Part shown: positions 1 to 8,411 of the stretch, one piece after another
Position numbering within the stretch: the first letter of the stretch is position 1
Layout of the letters: each line of letters opens with the position of its first letter
From: Bacteriovoracaceae bacterium
Lineage (GTDB): Bacteria; Bdellovibrionota; Bacteriovoracia; Bacteriovoracales; Bacteriovoracaceae
Direction of reading: 5' to 3'
NCBI GenBank assembly: GCA_947448205.1
Contig: CANFNL010000005.1
Span: 1-38,639, forward strand
Length of the DNA stretch: 38,639 bases
Program-made: the position numbers and the translations under genes
The notes under the pieces: model-generated
Database searches by the model: none
What the model was told of the DNA's origin: nothing
The model's input: only the letters and a program-made list of their open reading frames with translations

Positions 1-30
1 GTTTATTTAATAGTTTAACCAAGGGTATGA

Positions 31-294
31 ATGACAAATTGTGAAGTTTCAAAGTTACATTACATTTTGGATAAAAAAGAGTATGATTCACGAGCTGAAT
101 CAAATGCAGCATTGTTCTTTAACAATTTAATATGGGGAATTGACGAGGTCTGCTCGTTCACGAACTACGCCAAGGGCACGATTTACAATTTAGTTAGTCG
201 TGGAGAAATCCCTTATCGTCATCGTGGAAGGAAAAAAAGATTAGTGTTTGTTCCAAGCGAAATAATTGCTTGGCTAAAAGGAGAACAAACATGA
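31..294 (+). CDS. Helix-turn-helix (AlpA/excisionase-like, MerR-type HTH_17) DNA-binding protein
   Basis: 87 aa; 'WGIDEVCSFTNYAKGTIYNLVSRGEIPYRHRGRKKRLVFVPSEIIAWL' fits an excisionase-type HTH; purine-rich AAGGGT upstream; stop overlaps the next start (ATGA at 291-294). Confidence 0.75.
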   Translation: MTNCEVSKLHYILDKKEYDSRAESNAALFFNNLIWGIDEVCSFTNYAKGTIYNLVSRGEIPYRHRGRKKRLVFVPSEIIAWLKGEQT

Positions 295-1523
295 GCAGAT
301 CAAAAAATTATAAAAAACTAAAAAATGCAAAAGGTATTTATCAAAATGATAGAACTCATAAATACTTAGTTGAAAAAAGGATCAGCGGAAAACTTTTTAC
401 CGCCACCTTTCTAAGTTTGTATGTTGCAAAGGAATGGCAGAAGAGATTTTATGGAAAGAAGATTATTAAAGATAGCGTTGAAAGCCAATGCTCGACTTTA
501 AAAGAAGTATGGGAAACCATGCAACGAAATCACTTTCCAATCTTGGCGACTTCTACCAAGGATATCTGGCATCGTCGCTATAGAATGCTTCAGACGCTTG
601 AGCATCTTCCGATGAATTTGATTACACCTTCTAAGGTTTCTGAATGGGTCATTTATTGGGTTGGCCATTTTTCAACTGGTGACTATCAAAACAGTGGTCG
701 AGGCCATGCGGGAAGATGCAATCTTAATAATGAGCTTAATCTTTTGGTGTGTATTTTTAATTGGTACAAGGAAAGTGATCTTTTTGAAAAAGAGGCCTTA
801 TCACTCACCTGCCCTGTTAAGAAAAAGCATCGCAAAATGGGTTTTATTAAGCCACTGCCAGACAAGAAAAAGCAGATTGATTTAAAAGATGCTTTCTTGT
901 TTTTTGAATTTTTACAACCTCTCTATCGCGATCTAGCTAAAATGCAATTTTATTGCGCTGGTAGGATTGGAGAGATTTCAGGAATTCAATGGAGCAATGT
1001 GGATTTGAAAAATCGAAGGTTGATAATCAAAGAGACTTGCATCTGGGATACGGCCAATAAAGTTTTTGTTGAGCTGAAGTTATTTCCAAAAAATCGTGAA
1101 TCGCGAATTGTTTTTATTACTGATGAAATTATGGAAGTTTTAAGACACCGCGAGGCTTTTAGATTACAGGGAAATAATTTTGTCTTTCATGTAGATGGTG
1201 CTCCTTTGAATTATTGCACTATTCAAATTAACTATAGGGCCGCTCAAAGAAAAAGTGGTGTGCCTTATACAGGAACGCATATCCTAAGACATGGAATGGC
1301 AAAGCTCGCAAGACAAGTTGGTGGCGGTTTAGATGCAGTAATAGCGATGACAGGACATAAAGACCTAAAGCTGGCCGATCATTATTCAAAGACCACTGAA
1401 GACGATCAGAAGCATTTTTCTGAGTTGATCATGAGTCATATCAGAAACAAAATGAAACCTGAAATTGAGCCTCAAGCTGACTTTGAAAACGTGATTAGGC
1501 TTAAAAATTTCAAAACAAGTTAA
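291..1523 (+). CDS. Tyrosine-type site-specific recombinase/integrase
   Basis: C-terminal 'YCAGRIGEISGIQW', 'HILRHGMAKLARQ', 'TGHKDLKLADHYSK' supply the R, HxxR, H, Y catalytic set; the 270 start in the ORF track is probably too far upstream, ATG at 291 is coupled to the HTH gene. Confidence 0.9.
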   Translation: MSRSKNYKKLKNAKGIYQNDRTHKYLVEKRISGKLFTATFLSLYVAKEWQKRFYGKKIIKDSVESQCSTLKEVWETMQRNHFPILATSTKDIWHRRYRMLQTLEHLPMNLITPSKVSEWVIYWVGHFSTGDYQNSGRGHAGRCNLNNELNLLVCIFNWYKESDLFEKEALSLTCPVKKKHRKMGFIKPLPDKKKQIDLKDAFLFFEFLQPLYRDLAKMQFYCAGRIGEISGIQWSNVDLKNRRLIIKETCIWDTANKVFVELKLFPKNRESRIVFITDEIMEVLRHREAFRLQGNNFVFHVDGAPLNYCTIQINYRAAQRKSGVPYTGTHILRHGMAKLARQVGGGLDAVIAMTGHKDLKLADHYSKTTEDDQKHFSELIMSHIRNKMKPEIEPQADFENVIRLKNFKTS

Positions 1524-1534
1524 TTTGTGCTAGT

Positions 1535-1593
1535 TTAGTCGGACTGATTAGTCGGACTAGGTCGGACCCGAGTGGTTTTTGCCTAGTTCGACT
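1535..1593. repeat. Cluster of four 9-nt near-palindromic motifs (AGTCGGACT, AGTCGGACT, GGTCGGACC, AGTTCGACT) downstream of the integrase
   Basis: Read directly: 1537-1545, 1550-1558, 1560-1568, 1585-1593; perfect 11-bp direct repeat TTAGTCGGACT at 1535-1545 and 1548-1558. Confidence 0.75.
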
Positions 1594-1619
1594 TTATAAA
1601 ATTAATAGGATACAAAGCA

Positions 1620-2435
1620 ATGCCCGAACTACCCGAAGTCGAAACCATTAAGAATCAATTAAATAATTTTCTCCCTTTGAAAATCAAACATGTTTTTTTC
1701 TCAGATAAAACTTCACGCCTCATAAGACAAAAAGATTTTAAATTAGAATCTGGAATCATTACAAACATTTATCGCAAAGGAAAATTTCTTATTTTTAATT
1801 TTGATAATCCCGATCATTTTCTGATCTCTCATTTAGGAATGTCTGGATCTTGGAGAATTAGCGATAAAAAATTGGTAGGAAATGAGGCAAAACACGCTCA
1901 TATTGTGATTGAAGGTGATAAAAAAGTGTTAAGTTATGTGGATCCAAGAAGATTTGGTCTCGCCTATTTTTTAAATAAAGAAAATTTTGAAAAAAAAATA
2001 AATTCTTTTCCAATTGATATTAGTGAACCCACTTTTGATGCTGTTCATATTAAAAATATCTTTGATCAAAACCCTAATAAAGTTTTAAAAACTCTGTTAT
2101 TAGACCAAAAAAAATTCTCTGGAGTTGGCAATTATATAGCAAGTGAAATTTGTGCACGCGCAAAAATCCTTCCAACCCGGGTAGTGAGCACTCTTACTCA
2201 AAAAGACTGCACTAACATTAAGGCAGCCATTGATCTCATCATCTACGGGGCTCTTAAAGGCTCTGGGACAACCTTTGGTGGTGGCTATAGGGACGCTTTT
2301 GGAGAAAAAGGAGAAGGTGTCAATCACCTAGTTGTTTTCCATCAAAAAATTTGCCAGATGTGTAAAAAAACTGAAGTAATTAAGATAACTCTAGGAGGTC
2401 GAGGAACATATTATTGTCCTCACTGCCAAAAATAA
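1620..2435 (+). CDS. mutM: Formamidopyrimidine-DNA glycosylase
   Basis: N-terminal MPELPEVETI, 'GVGNYIASEICARAKILP', C-terminal zinc finger CxxC...CPHC. Confidence 0.96.
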   Translation: MPELPEVETIKNQLNNFLPLKIKHVFFSDKTSRLIRQKDFKLESGIITNIYRKGKFLIFNFDNPDHFLISHLGMSGSWRISDKKLVGNEAKHAHIVIEGDKKVLSYVDPRRFGLAYFLNKENFEKKINSFPIDISEPTFDAVHIKNIFDQNPNKVLKTLLLDQKKFSGVGNYIASEICARAKILPTRVVSTLTQKDCTNIKAAIDLIIYGALKGSGTTFGGGYRDAFGEKGEGVNHLVVFHQKICQMCKKTEVIKITLGGRGTYYCPHCQK

Positions 2436-2451
2436 AAAATCTATTTAGTCT

Positions 2452-3798
2452 TTAATAGAAAAAACCTATTGATGAATAAAGAGTGTCATTAGCACGGTAA
2501 TAACTCCAATAGGATTTAATATCCGGGGCTTTGAGCATTTCAAGACCCAGGGCCACTGTAATCTTGTTTTGATAATTATACTTCAATTCGCTTTTTACAA
2601 TATTATCTAAACGATCGAGATCGTATTTTAAATCCAGCAGGACATTAAAAGTATCATTTAAAAAATACGTGACACTGCCACCAATTGCTCTTTTCCATTT
2701 TATAGCATCTGTAAAAAAGTCGTCATTTAAGCGTGTATCTTTTGTAAGCAAATGAATATAATTGAGAGACAAAATATAAGTTTTTCTGTCTAAGTTTGCA
2801 CTCATGTGAGCATAGGCTTCTTTGTCATAATGAGGATTAATGGTAAAATAATCAAGCTTAATTGTTTTTCTTGCATTCGTAATATCCACTGGAAAATCTT
2901 TACCTAGATGAGCATTAGGATCGACATAACTTAGCCCAGCTCTTGTTTTCAAATCCCCAAAAGATTGAAAAATTTGTAAACCATAATAAGCATGGTGATT
3001 AACTGTCGGGTCAGCTTCAACTATAACTTTACTAATATTATCATAAGAAGCATTGGCATTTGCTCGCAATTTATTTTCCGGCTTATAAACAGCAAAAGCC
3101 GAAACACCACCTTTATTCCATCGGTAGCGAATATTGCTACCAAGAGATTTATTAAAAATAATTTTAGAAATTTTATATTTTGAAATACTATAGGCAATGG
3201 GCACTTCAACACCATTGATAACAGTCTTCTTGGGGGGCAATCTTGCCCAATCACTTTTACTTTTCACTTCACTATTTTTAAAATCAATGGAAGGATTTAA
3301 TTGAGGAATAAAGATATAAGATAACAGTACGTCAAATTCAAATTGTCCCATTTGCTTATTAAGCAATGCCCCCGTTACTCCTTCCTCTTCATTGCTTAAA
3401 AGAGTAAAGGCTTGGTTTGCATTGAGATACCCTAAACTCCAATATTTTTCATTTATATTCCAGTCGAGAATTTTACGACCAACAAAAAGTTTATAATCGG
3501 CATTTTGATAGCGAAGATAGGCTTCTTGTAAGGAGTAATTAACGGCATTATTATCTTGGAAATAAAGCCTCAAATCTCCCATCATATAGGTATCAATTTT
3601 TCGCTGCTCGCTTAGTTGAGCGCTTTGATAACTGAAGTTGATAAGATCGCCAGAAGTGCTTCGATAGAGCGGCTTGTTGAGCCGATAAAACTTCTCATAA
3701 GTCATCGTTCCTTCATTAGCCTGCGATAAACCAAAAAACAGCATAGCATGTAGCGAAAAAATCAAGAGAGAATGTAAAAAATACCTGGCAAAAAACAC
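2452..3798 (-). CDS. Exported protein, probable outer-membrane beta-barrel
   Basis: Hydrophobic signal sequence, alternating aromatic/polar strands, C-terminal aromatic ending 'SSIGFFY'. Confidence 0.65.
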   Translation of the reverse strand: MFFARYFLHSLLIFSLHAMLFFGLSQANEGTMTYEKFYRLNKPLYRSTSGDLINFSYQSAQLSEQRKIDTYMMGDLRLYFQDNNAVNYSLQEAYLRYQNADYKLFVGRKILDWNINEKYWSLGYLNANQAFTLLSNEEEGVTGALLNKQMGQFEFDVLLSYIFIPQLNPSIDFKNSEVKSKSDWARLPPKKTVINGVEVPIAYSISKYKISKIIFNKSLGSNIRYRWNKGGVSAFAVYKPENKLRANANASYDNISKVIVEADPTVNHHAYYGLQIFQSFGDLKTRAGLSYVDPNAHLGKDFPVDITNARKTIKLDYFTINPHYDKEAYAHMSANLDRKTYILSLNYIHLLTKDTRLNDDFFTDAIKWKRAIGGSVTYFLNDTFNVLLDLKYDLDRLDNIVKSELKYNYQNKITVALGLEMLKAPDIKSYWSYYRANDTLYSSIGFFY

Positions 3799-3911
3799 AG
3801 CTTCTCCATAGGATTTTCATAGACTTTAAAGTTAGTAGAAGAAGTTAATAGATCGAGCCCAAATATGAAAGCTGCACCCTGTAAAATGGATCGTAATTGG
3901 CATATTGGGCT

Positions 3912-3939
3912 TTGACAATACAAGCTTTGATCTTATAAC
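3912..3939 (+). promoter_or_regulatory. Putative sigma70-type promoter TTGACA-N16-TATAAC
   Basis: TTGACA at 3912-3917, TATAAC at 3934-3939, directly before the ATG at 3947. Confidence 0.55.
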
Positions 3940-3946
3940 TAGTAGC

Positions 3947-6226
3947 ATGAAGATGTTTGCCCGAAATCTAAATTGCTTTGCCTTGCTAGCAGCCTTGCTT
4001 TTAAGTAGCTGCGGCTACGTTTCCGACACTCCGGTTGCCAATAGCAATGTCTACAAACCAGGTGAATTGCAAAGTTGTAAAATAGACATAAATAAATTAG
4101 GTGAAATTTTTAAAGCAGACCAAAAAGAGCAAATTCGTTGCCTCCAAGAAAATTTTCTTCAATTCACAAAATACGTAAGATCGAAAAACCCGACTTCTGT
4201 TTCAGAAGGTGAAATAAATGCCTTTATAAGAAAATTTTTTGAAGGGCAAAGTGATTCCATAGTTAAAGGTCTTGGCTTAATTTTTCAACTTAACATGCTA
4301 CTTTTGAGAGATGAAGCTGATCGTATTTCCAGAACTAATATCTCACCTCTTTTTGATCTACTCGTTCATGTCAATCAAGAAGCTATTATTATCACCCAAG
4401 TTTTAAAAGAGATGGATGATGAAAAAAATCAAGGTCGCTTTTGGGAGTTACGAAATCGTTTCAACGAGTCTATTAATCGTTTTTCAAAATTTACATTGGA
4501 AATCATTAAAAAATCTCCTGGGCTTCAGCAAAAACTCAATATTAAAGAATTTATTATCGATGCTAGTAAAAGGTTAGGGAATAAAGAAATTAATCCAGAA
4601 ACCATTGACTCGTTGATCTTTTTGAAACGAGTCCTAGTCGCTGGTGATAAAGAGGTTATTACCTCTGATGAACTTTCAAAAATCATTGAAAATCTCCCAA
4701 GAATATTATTGCTTGGTTTTGACATTTATTTTGTAAAAAGCACTAATTTTGCTAATGATAATGAGGAGTCAAGATTCTATCTTGTTGACTTAAAAGAATT
4801 CATAAAGATTATTAATTTTGAACAATATGATTTTAGCTTAGTAAGTGTTGATCAGCTCCTTCAATTAGCCCAAGACATTGTTAAAAACGCTAATGTCAAA
4901 AAATTCAAGCCAAGTATAATTGCTCTTAAGTCCAAATTGATTGGTGGAGATAAAGAATCATTTTCCTTGAAAGATCTAAGGACAATTCTCGATATTGCTC
5001 AAGATTTAAATGAAAGAATTTATTTCACCAACGTTACTTACAACGCTTATAGAAAAACATTAGAATCCAATAAGCCCATTGTTTTTTTACCTCAACTCAA
5101 CCAGCCTATTGATTATGATATTTTCAGCAATAGAAGAGTTACTGAGCTTCACAACGATTTTTTGGATATTGCTGTCAATATTAAATATTTCAGATCTAAG
5201 AAAGATGGCATTTCAACTTATGGCAACGAAATATTCAGAAATAAATATGGATTTTTAGAAGCCAGCATCATTAAGTGGATAAGTTTTAAACTCTTAAAGG
5301 GTTACGGTCACAAAAATTCTCTAGGTCAACCTCAAGTCTCACTTGCTGAATTCTCTACATTTTTAAATGACCTCAAACCAATTCTAGAAGAATTTAAACT
5401 ATGGTCCCCTAAACCAGATACATTTGCTCGCAACTCAGTTTTACTTGGTGATTTATTCCAAAATAAATCTAACGGAGATTTTGAACTTAATGTCATAGAA
5501 GCAAGTGAATTTGTTCAGATGATTTTAACTGCCGTCAATGTTGCCGAAAATTTTAAACAAGAACTATCTGCTGTTTGCAACAGTGGAATTAATAAAGATG
5601 AACCCCTCTTTGCAACTGAATGTTATAATAAGTATTTCTTTGATCTCCTATTAAACAAATTAGAGTACAAAAATTATCTTCCTCGCTTGAATGATTATTT
5701 TACCAGCGCTCCAAAAGAAGAATTAGATGATTACTTAAAAGGTGTGCAAGGGTTTGCTCGCGATATAAACGATCCAAAACTTCCAATAAATAAGCGAGAC
5801 AGTACTTTAACCGTTGGAGCGATGTTAAATATTGAATCTACTTTTTTGCGTTTTGATTCCAATCAAGACAATATTATTGATTATAATGAATTAGTAGAAG
5901 CCTTCAAAATCTATAAGCCAGCCATTATTTCTCTTGCTAATTTGAAACCCAGTCAAGAGGGCTACGCTCAATCTATTTTTCTTTATATGGTTTCTAAAAT
6001 GGAGATCCCACCAACTGGTAACTGGATAGATAATGTGAAATTTGGCTCTTTTCATAAATGCCTTTCTTGGTCTTTTTGTAGAAATACTATTATTGGTAAG
6101 ATAGAAGCAAAAAGATTAAATATTGGAAAACTACTCTATTATATGGTTAATCAAAATCCCATTAAGGCTGCTGCATTAAAAAACGAAAATAATAGTGTAT
6201 GGCCAAGATCACCAATGAATGAGTAA
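3947..6226 (+). CDS. Large lipoprotein with an EF-hand motif and degenerate EF-hand-like repeats
   Basis: Lipobox 'LLAALLLSSCGY'; canonical EF loop DSNQDNIIDYNE at 5855-5890; ORF-track start 3905 is a TTG, the signal peptide begins at ATG 3947. Confidence 0.75.
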   Translation: MKMFARNLNCFALLAALLLSSCGYVSDTPVANSNVYKPGELQSCKIDINKLGEIFKADQKEQIRCLQENFLQFTKYVRSKNPTSVSEGEINAFIRKFFEGQSDSIVKGLGLIFQLNMLLLRDEADRISRTNISPLFDLLVHVNQEAIIITQVLKEMDDEKNQGRFWELRNRFNESINRFSKFTLEIIKKSPGLQQKLNIKEFIIDASKRLGNKEINPETIDSLIFLKRVLVAGDKEVITSDELSKIIENLPRILLLGFDIYFVKSTNFANDNEESRFYLVDLKEFIKIINFEQYDFSLVSVDQLLQLAQDIVKNANVKKFKPSIIALKSKLIGGDKESFSLKDLRTILDIAQDLNERIYFTNVTYNAYRKTLESNKPIVFLPQLNQPIDYDIFSNRRVTELHNDFLDIAVNIKYFRSKKDGISTYGNEIFRNKYGFLEASIIKWISFKLLKGYGHKNSLGQPQVSLAEFSTFLNDLKPILEEFKLWSPKPDTFARNSVLLGDLFQNKSNGDFELNVIEASEFVQMILTAVNVAENFKQELSAVCNSGINKDEPLFATECYNKYFFDLLLNKLEYKNYLPRLNDYFTSAPKEELDDYLKGVQGFARDINDPKLPINKRDSTLTVGAMLNIESTFLRFDSNQDNIIDYNELVEAFKIYKPAIISLANLKPSQEGYAQSIFLYMVSKMEIPPTGNWIDNVKFGSFHKCLSWSFCRNTIIGKIEAKRLNIGKLLYYMVNQNPIKAAALKNENNSVWPRSPMNE

Positions 6227-6716
6227 TTTCTTCATTTTTAATCATTTCCTCAACAACCGTCAAATCTTCTAAGCTAACTGTAATTTCTTCGAAAGGATCT
6301 AGGTTTTGGACTTGTGTTTTAATAGCATCAAGGGCCAGATTGATTTCACAAAAATTAGTCATAAATGCCGGGTTAACATCCACTTTGCCCAGATGATACC
6401 ACTTATCAGAAGTAAAACCTGTCTCCTCCACTAGCTCGCGTTTTGCAGCCACCAAACTCTCCTCAAGATAATTTATGGCTCCACCGGGAATTTCTGTCGT
6501 GAAGGAATCAATGCCATGTCGATACTGTTTTATAATGACAATTTTTTTTTCAGGGGTAATAGCAACAATATTGACCCAGTTAGAACATTGAACGATATCA
6601 AACTCTCCAACATCTAAAGTCTCAGGAGATTGTCTTTTTACTTTTACATAACGAAAGACATGGGCCTTAAGAATATTTTTTGTTTCTAATGTAAGCCATT
6701 TCTTCATAGAATTCAT
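6162..6716 (-). CDS. NUDIX hydrolase (ADP-ribose pyrophosphatase-like)
   Basis: Nudix box 'GGAINYLEESLVAAKRELVEETGF'. Confidence 0.88.
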   Translation of the reverse strand: MNSMKKWLTLETKNILKAHVFRYVKVKRQSPETLDVGEFDIVQCSNWVNIVAITPEKKIVIIKQYRHGIDSFTTEIPGGAINYLEESLVAAKRELVEETGFTSDKWYHLGKVDVNPAFMTNFCEINLALDAIKTQVQNLDPFEEITVSLEDLTVVEEMIKNEEITHSLVILAIHYYFRFLMQQP

Positions 6717-6719
6717 CTC

Positions 6720-7295
6720 TTAATATTCTATTAAAACTGATGTCTTATTTTCACGCCGTATTTTTTCATTGAACTGGTCTTTTTGAGACGTGTATTCTTT
6801 GAATTTTTCTTCGCCTAATAAGTTTACTAGTTCTTTCAGATAACGCTGATTAATTTCTTTTTCTCGCACACTTTGATCTTCAGAAATATTATAAGTAAAT
6901 TTATCTCCATATTTTGATCGAAGATAGTCATGATACTCTTTATAGGCTTGCAACTTTTCTTTTTCACTGCGATTTCTCATTTCACTATAGACTTCAAACT
7001 TCTCTTCTCCCATAATCTCTTGGGCATTTTTAAGCCAATTTTTTTCTATTTGGTCAAAAACAATAAAGGACTCATCCTCTGTTTTACTTTGTGTCTTAGT
7101 CCCTCCTTCATAAACAATTGGCTTTTTTGGCAAAACTTTGAGACTAGCAGGAATTAATTTATCGTGCGCAGTAACAGGTAGTGAATCACTTGTGGTGATA
7201 ACTTCAGTTTTTATCGGTGCCTTTAAAGCTCGGTATGTAAAAAAACTGATTACAATCAAAAGTACGCAGGAGACAAAATATTTATTTTTAATCAC
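6720..7295 (-). CDS. Hypothetical membrane-anchored or exported protein with charged helical region
   Basis: N-terminal hydrophobic segment; two related segments 'LKNAQEIMGEEKFEVYSEM' and 'LKELVNLLGEEKFKEYTSQ'. Confidence 0.6.
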   Translation of the reverse strand: MIKNKYFVSCVLLIVISFFTYRALKAPIKTEVITTSDSLPVTAHDKLIPASLKVLPKKPIVYEGGTKTQSKTEDESFIVFDQIEKNWLKNAQEIMGEEKFEVYSEMRNRSEKEKLQAYKEYHDYLRSKYGDKFTYNISEDQSVREKEINQRYLKELVNLLGEEKFKEYTSQKDQFNEKIRRENKTSVLIEY

Positions 7296-7779
7296 GTTTC
7301 ATATTTTCCATCTGTAATTCAATGTCCACGTCTTTGTTTGAACGTAACATTTGAAATGCTCCTTGGAGATCATCTATTTTTTTAGCGGTGATGCGAATCT
7401 TATCATCAAGAATTGAGGATTGAACTTTTAACCCAGATTCTTTTATGAGTTTATTAATTGTTCTAGCTTTTTCTTTATCGATACCATTTTTAATAGTGAT
7501 AGTCTGCTTCATCATACGGTTACCTGAAGGTTCGACCTTTCCTGGGTCTATACAGCGCTGGCCTATGGAGCGCTTAACCATTTGACCACGCAATATCTCC
7601 AAAGCTGCCTTCATTTTATAATCATCTTCAGCCTTCAGTTCAATTACCATTTCTTTGAGCTCAAAAGTCACCTCTGAGCCTTTAAAATCGTAACGGGAAT
7701 TAACTTCTTTTTGGGCCATTTGAATGGCATTTTTCATTTCCATCATGTCGGTTTTTGAGACTAAATCAAAAGATGGCAT
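7288..7779 (-). CDS. yajQ: YajQ family (UPF0234) cyclic-di-GMP-binding protein
   Basis: MPSFDLVSK...NSRYDFKGS and overall family-length 163 aa. Confidence 0.93.
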   Translation of the reverse strand: MPSFDLVSKTDMMEMKNAIQMAQKEVNSRYDFKGSEVTFELKEMVIELKAEDDYKMKAALEILRGQMVKRSIGQRCIDPGKVEPSGNRMMKQTITIKNGIDKEKARTINKLIKESGLKVQSSILDDKIRITAKKIDDLQGAFQMLRSNKDVDIELQMENMKRD

Positions 7780-7844
7780 AGGACTTTCCTTTTTAACTTA
7801 ATTTTCTTGCCACTTGATGGTACAAAGACTTAAGTAAAAATACA

Positions 7845-8411
7845 ATGAATGATAAAATAGACGAACAAATCAATTATATACGCGCTCAGTTTCCTGGCGA
7901 AATCATCATGATTAGTCATGATGACGAGATTAAAGACGCCCTCGAACTCATCAAAGGGGAGTCTTTTATTGGATTTGACACTGAGACCAAACCTTCTTTT
8001 AAAAAAGGGGAATACTATCAGGTATCACTTTTACAACTGGCCACTCCCGATCATGCACTTTTATTTAGGCTTCAAAGTTTAAAAAAATTTACGTTGCTTA
8101 CTGAGTTTTTCGAGCAAGAATCTATCCTTAAAATTGGTGTAGCTATTCGCGATGATATTAAGGCGCTTCAAAAATTATTTCCCTTTACTCCCAGAGGATT
8201 TATTGAGCTATCAGATTTAGCTAAAACGCATCAATTAAAAAATTTTGGATTAAAAGGATTAACTGAAGAAGTATTAGATCTAACCCTGTCTAAAAAAGCT
8301 AAGCTCTCTAATTGGGAATCAAAAGACTTAAAGCAGGACCAAAAATTATATGCTGCCACTGATGCTTGGATCGGCAGAGAAATTTATCTGGCGCTAAAGC
8401 ATAAAAGTTAG
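7845..8411 (+). CDS. 3'-5' exonuclease domain protein (RNase D-like, DEDD)
   Basis: 'FIGFDTETKPSFKKGEYYQVSLLQLAT' Exo I and C-terminal 'YAATDAWIGREIYLAL' Exo III-like motif. Confidence 0.85.
   Translation: MNDKIDEQINYIRAQFPGEIIMISHDDEIKDALELIKGESFIGFDTETKPSFKKGEYYQVSLLQLATPDHALLFRLQSLKKFTLLTEFFEQESILKIGVAIRDDIKALQKLFPFTPRGFIELSDLAKTHQLKNFGLKGLTEEVLDLTLSKKAKLSNWESKDLKQDQKLYAATDAWIGREIYLALKHKS

Noticed and set aside
661-885. 74-aa ORF inside the integrase gene
   Set aside because: Out-of-frame within a conserved CDS, no start signal or domain.
1-1620. Possible phage or defence island
   Set aside because: Only the HTH and integrase genes are visible; no structural, toxin, nuclease or restriction genes occur in the window to support it.
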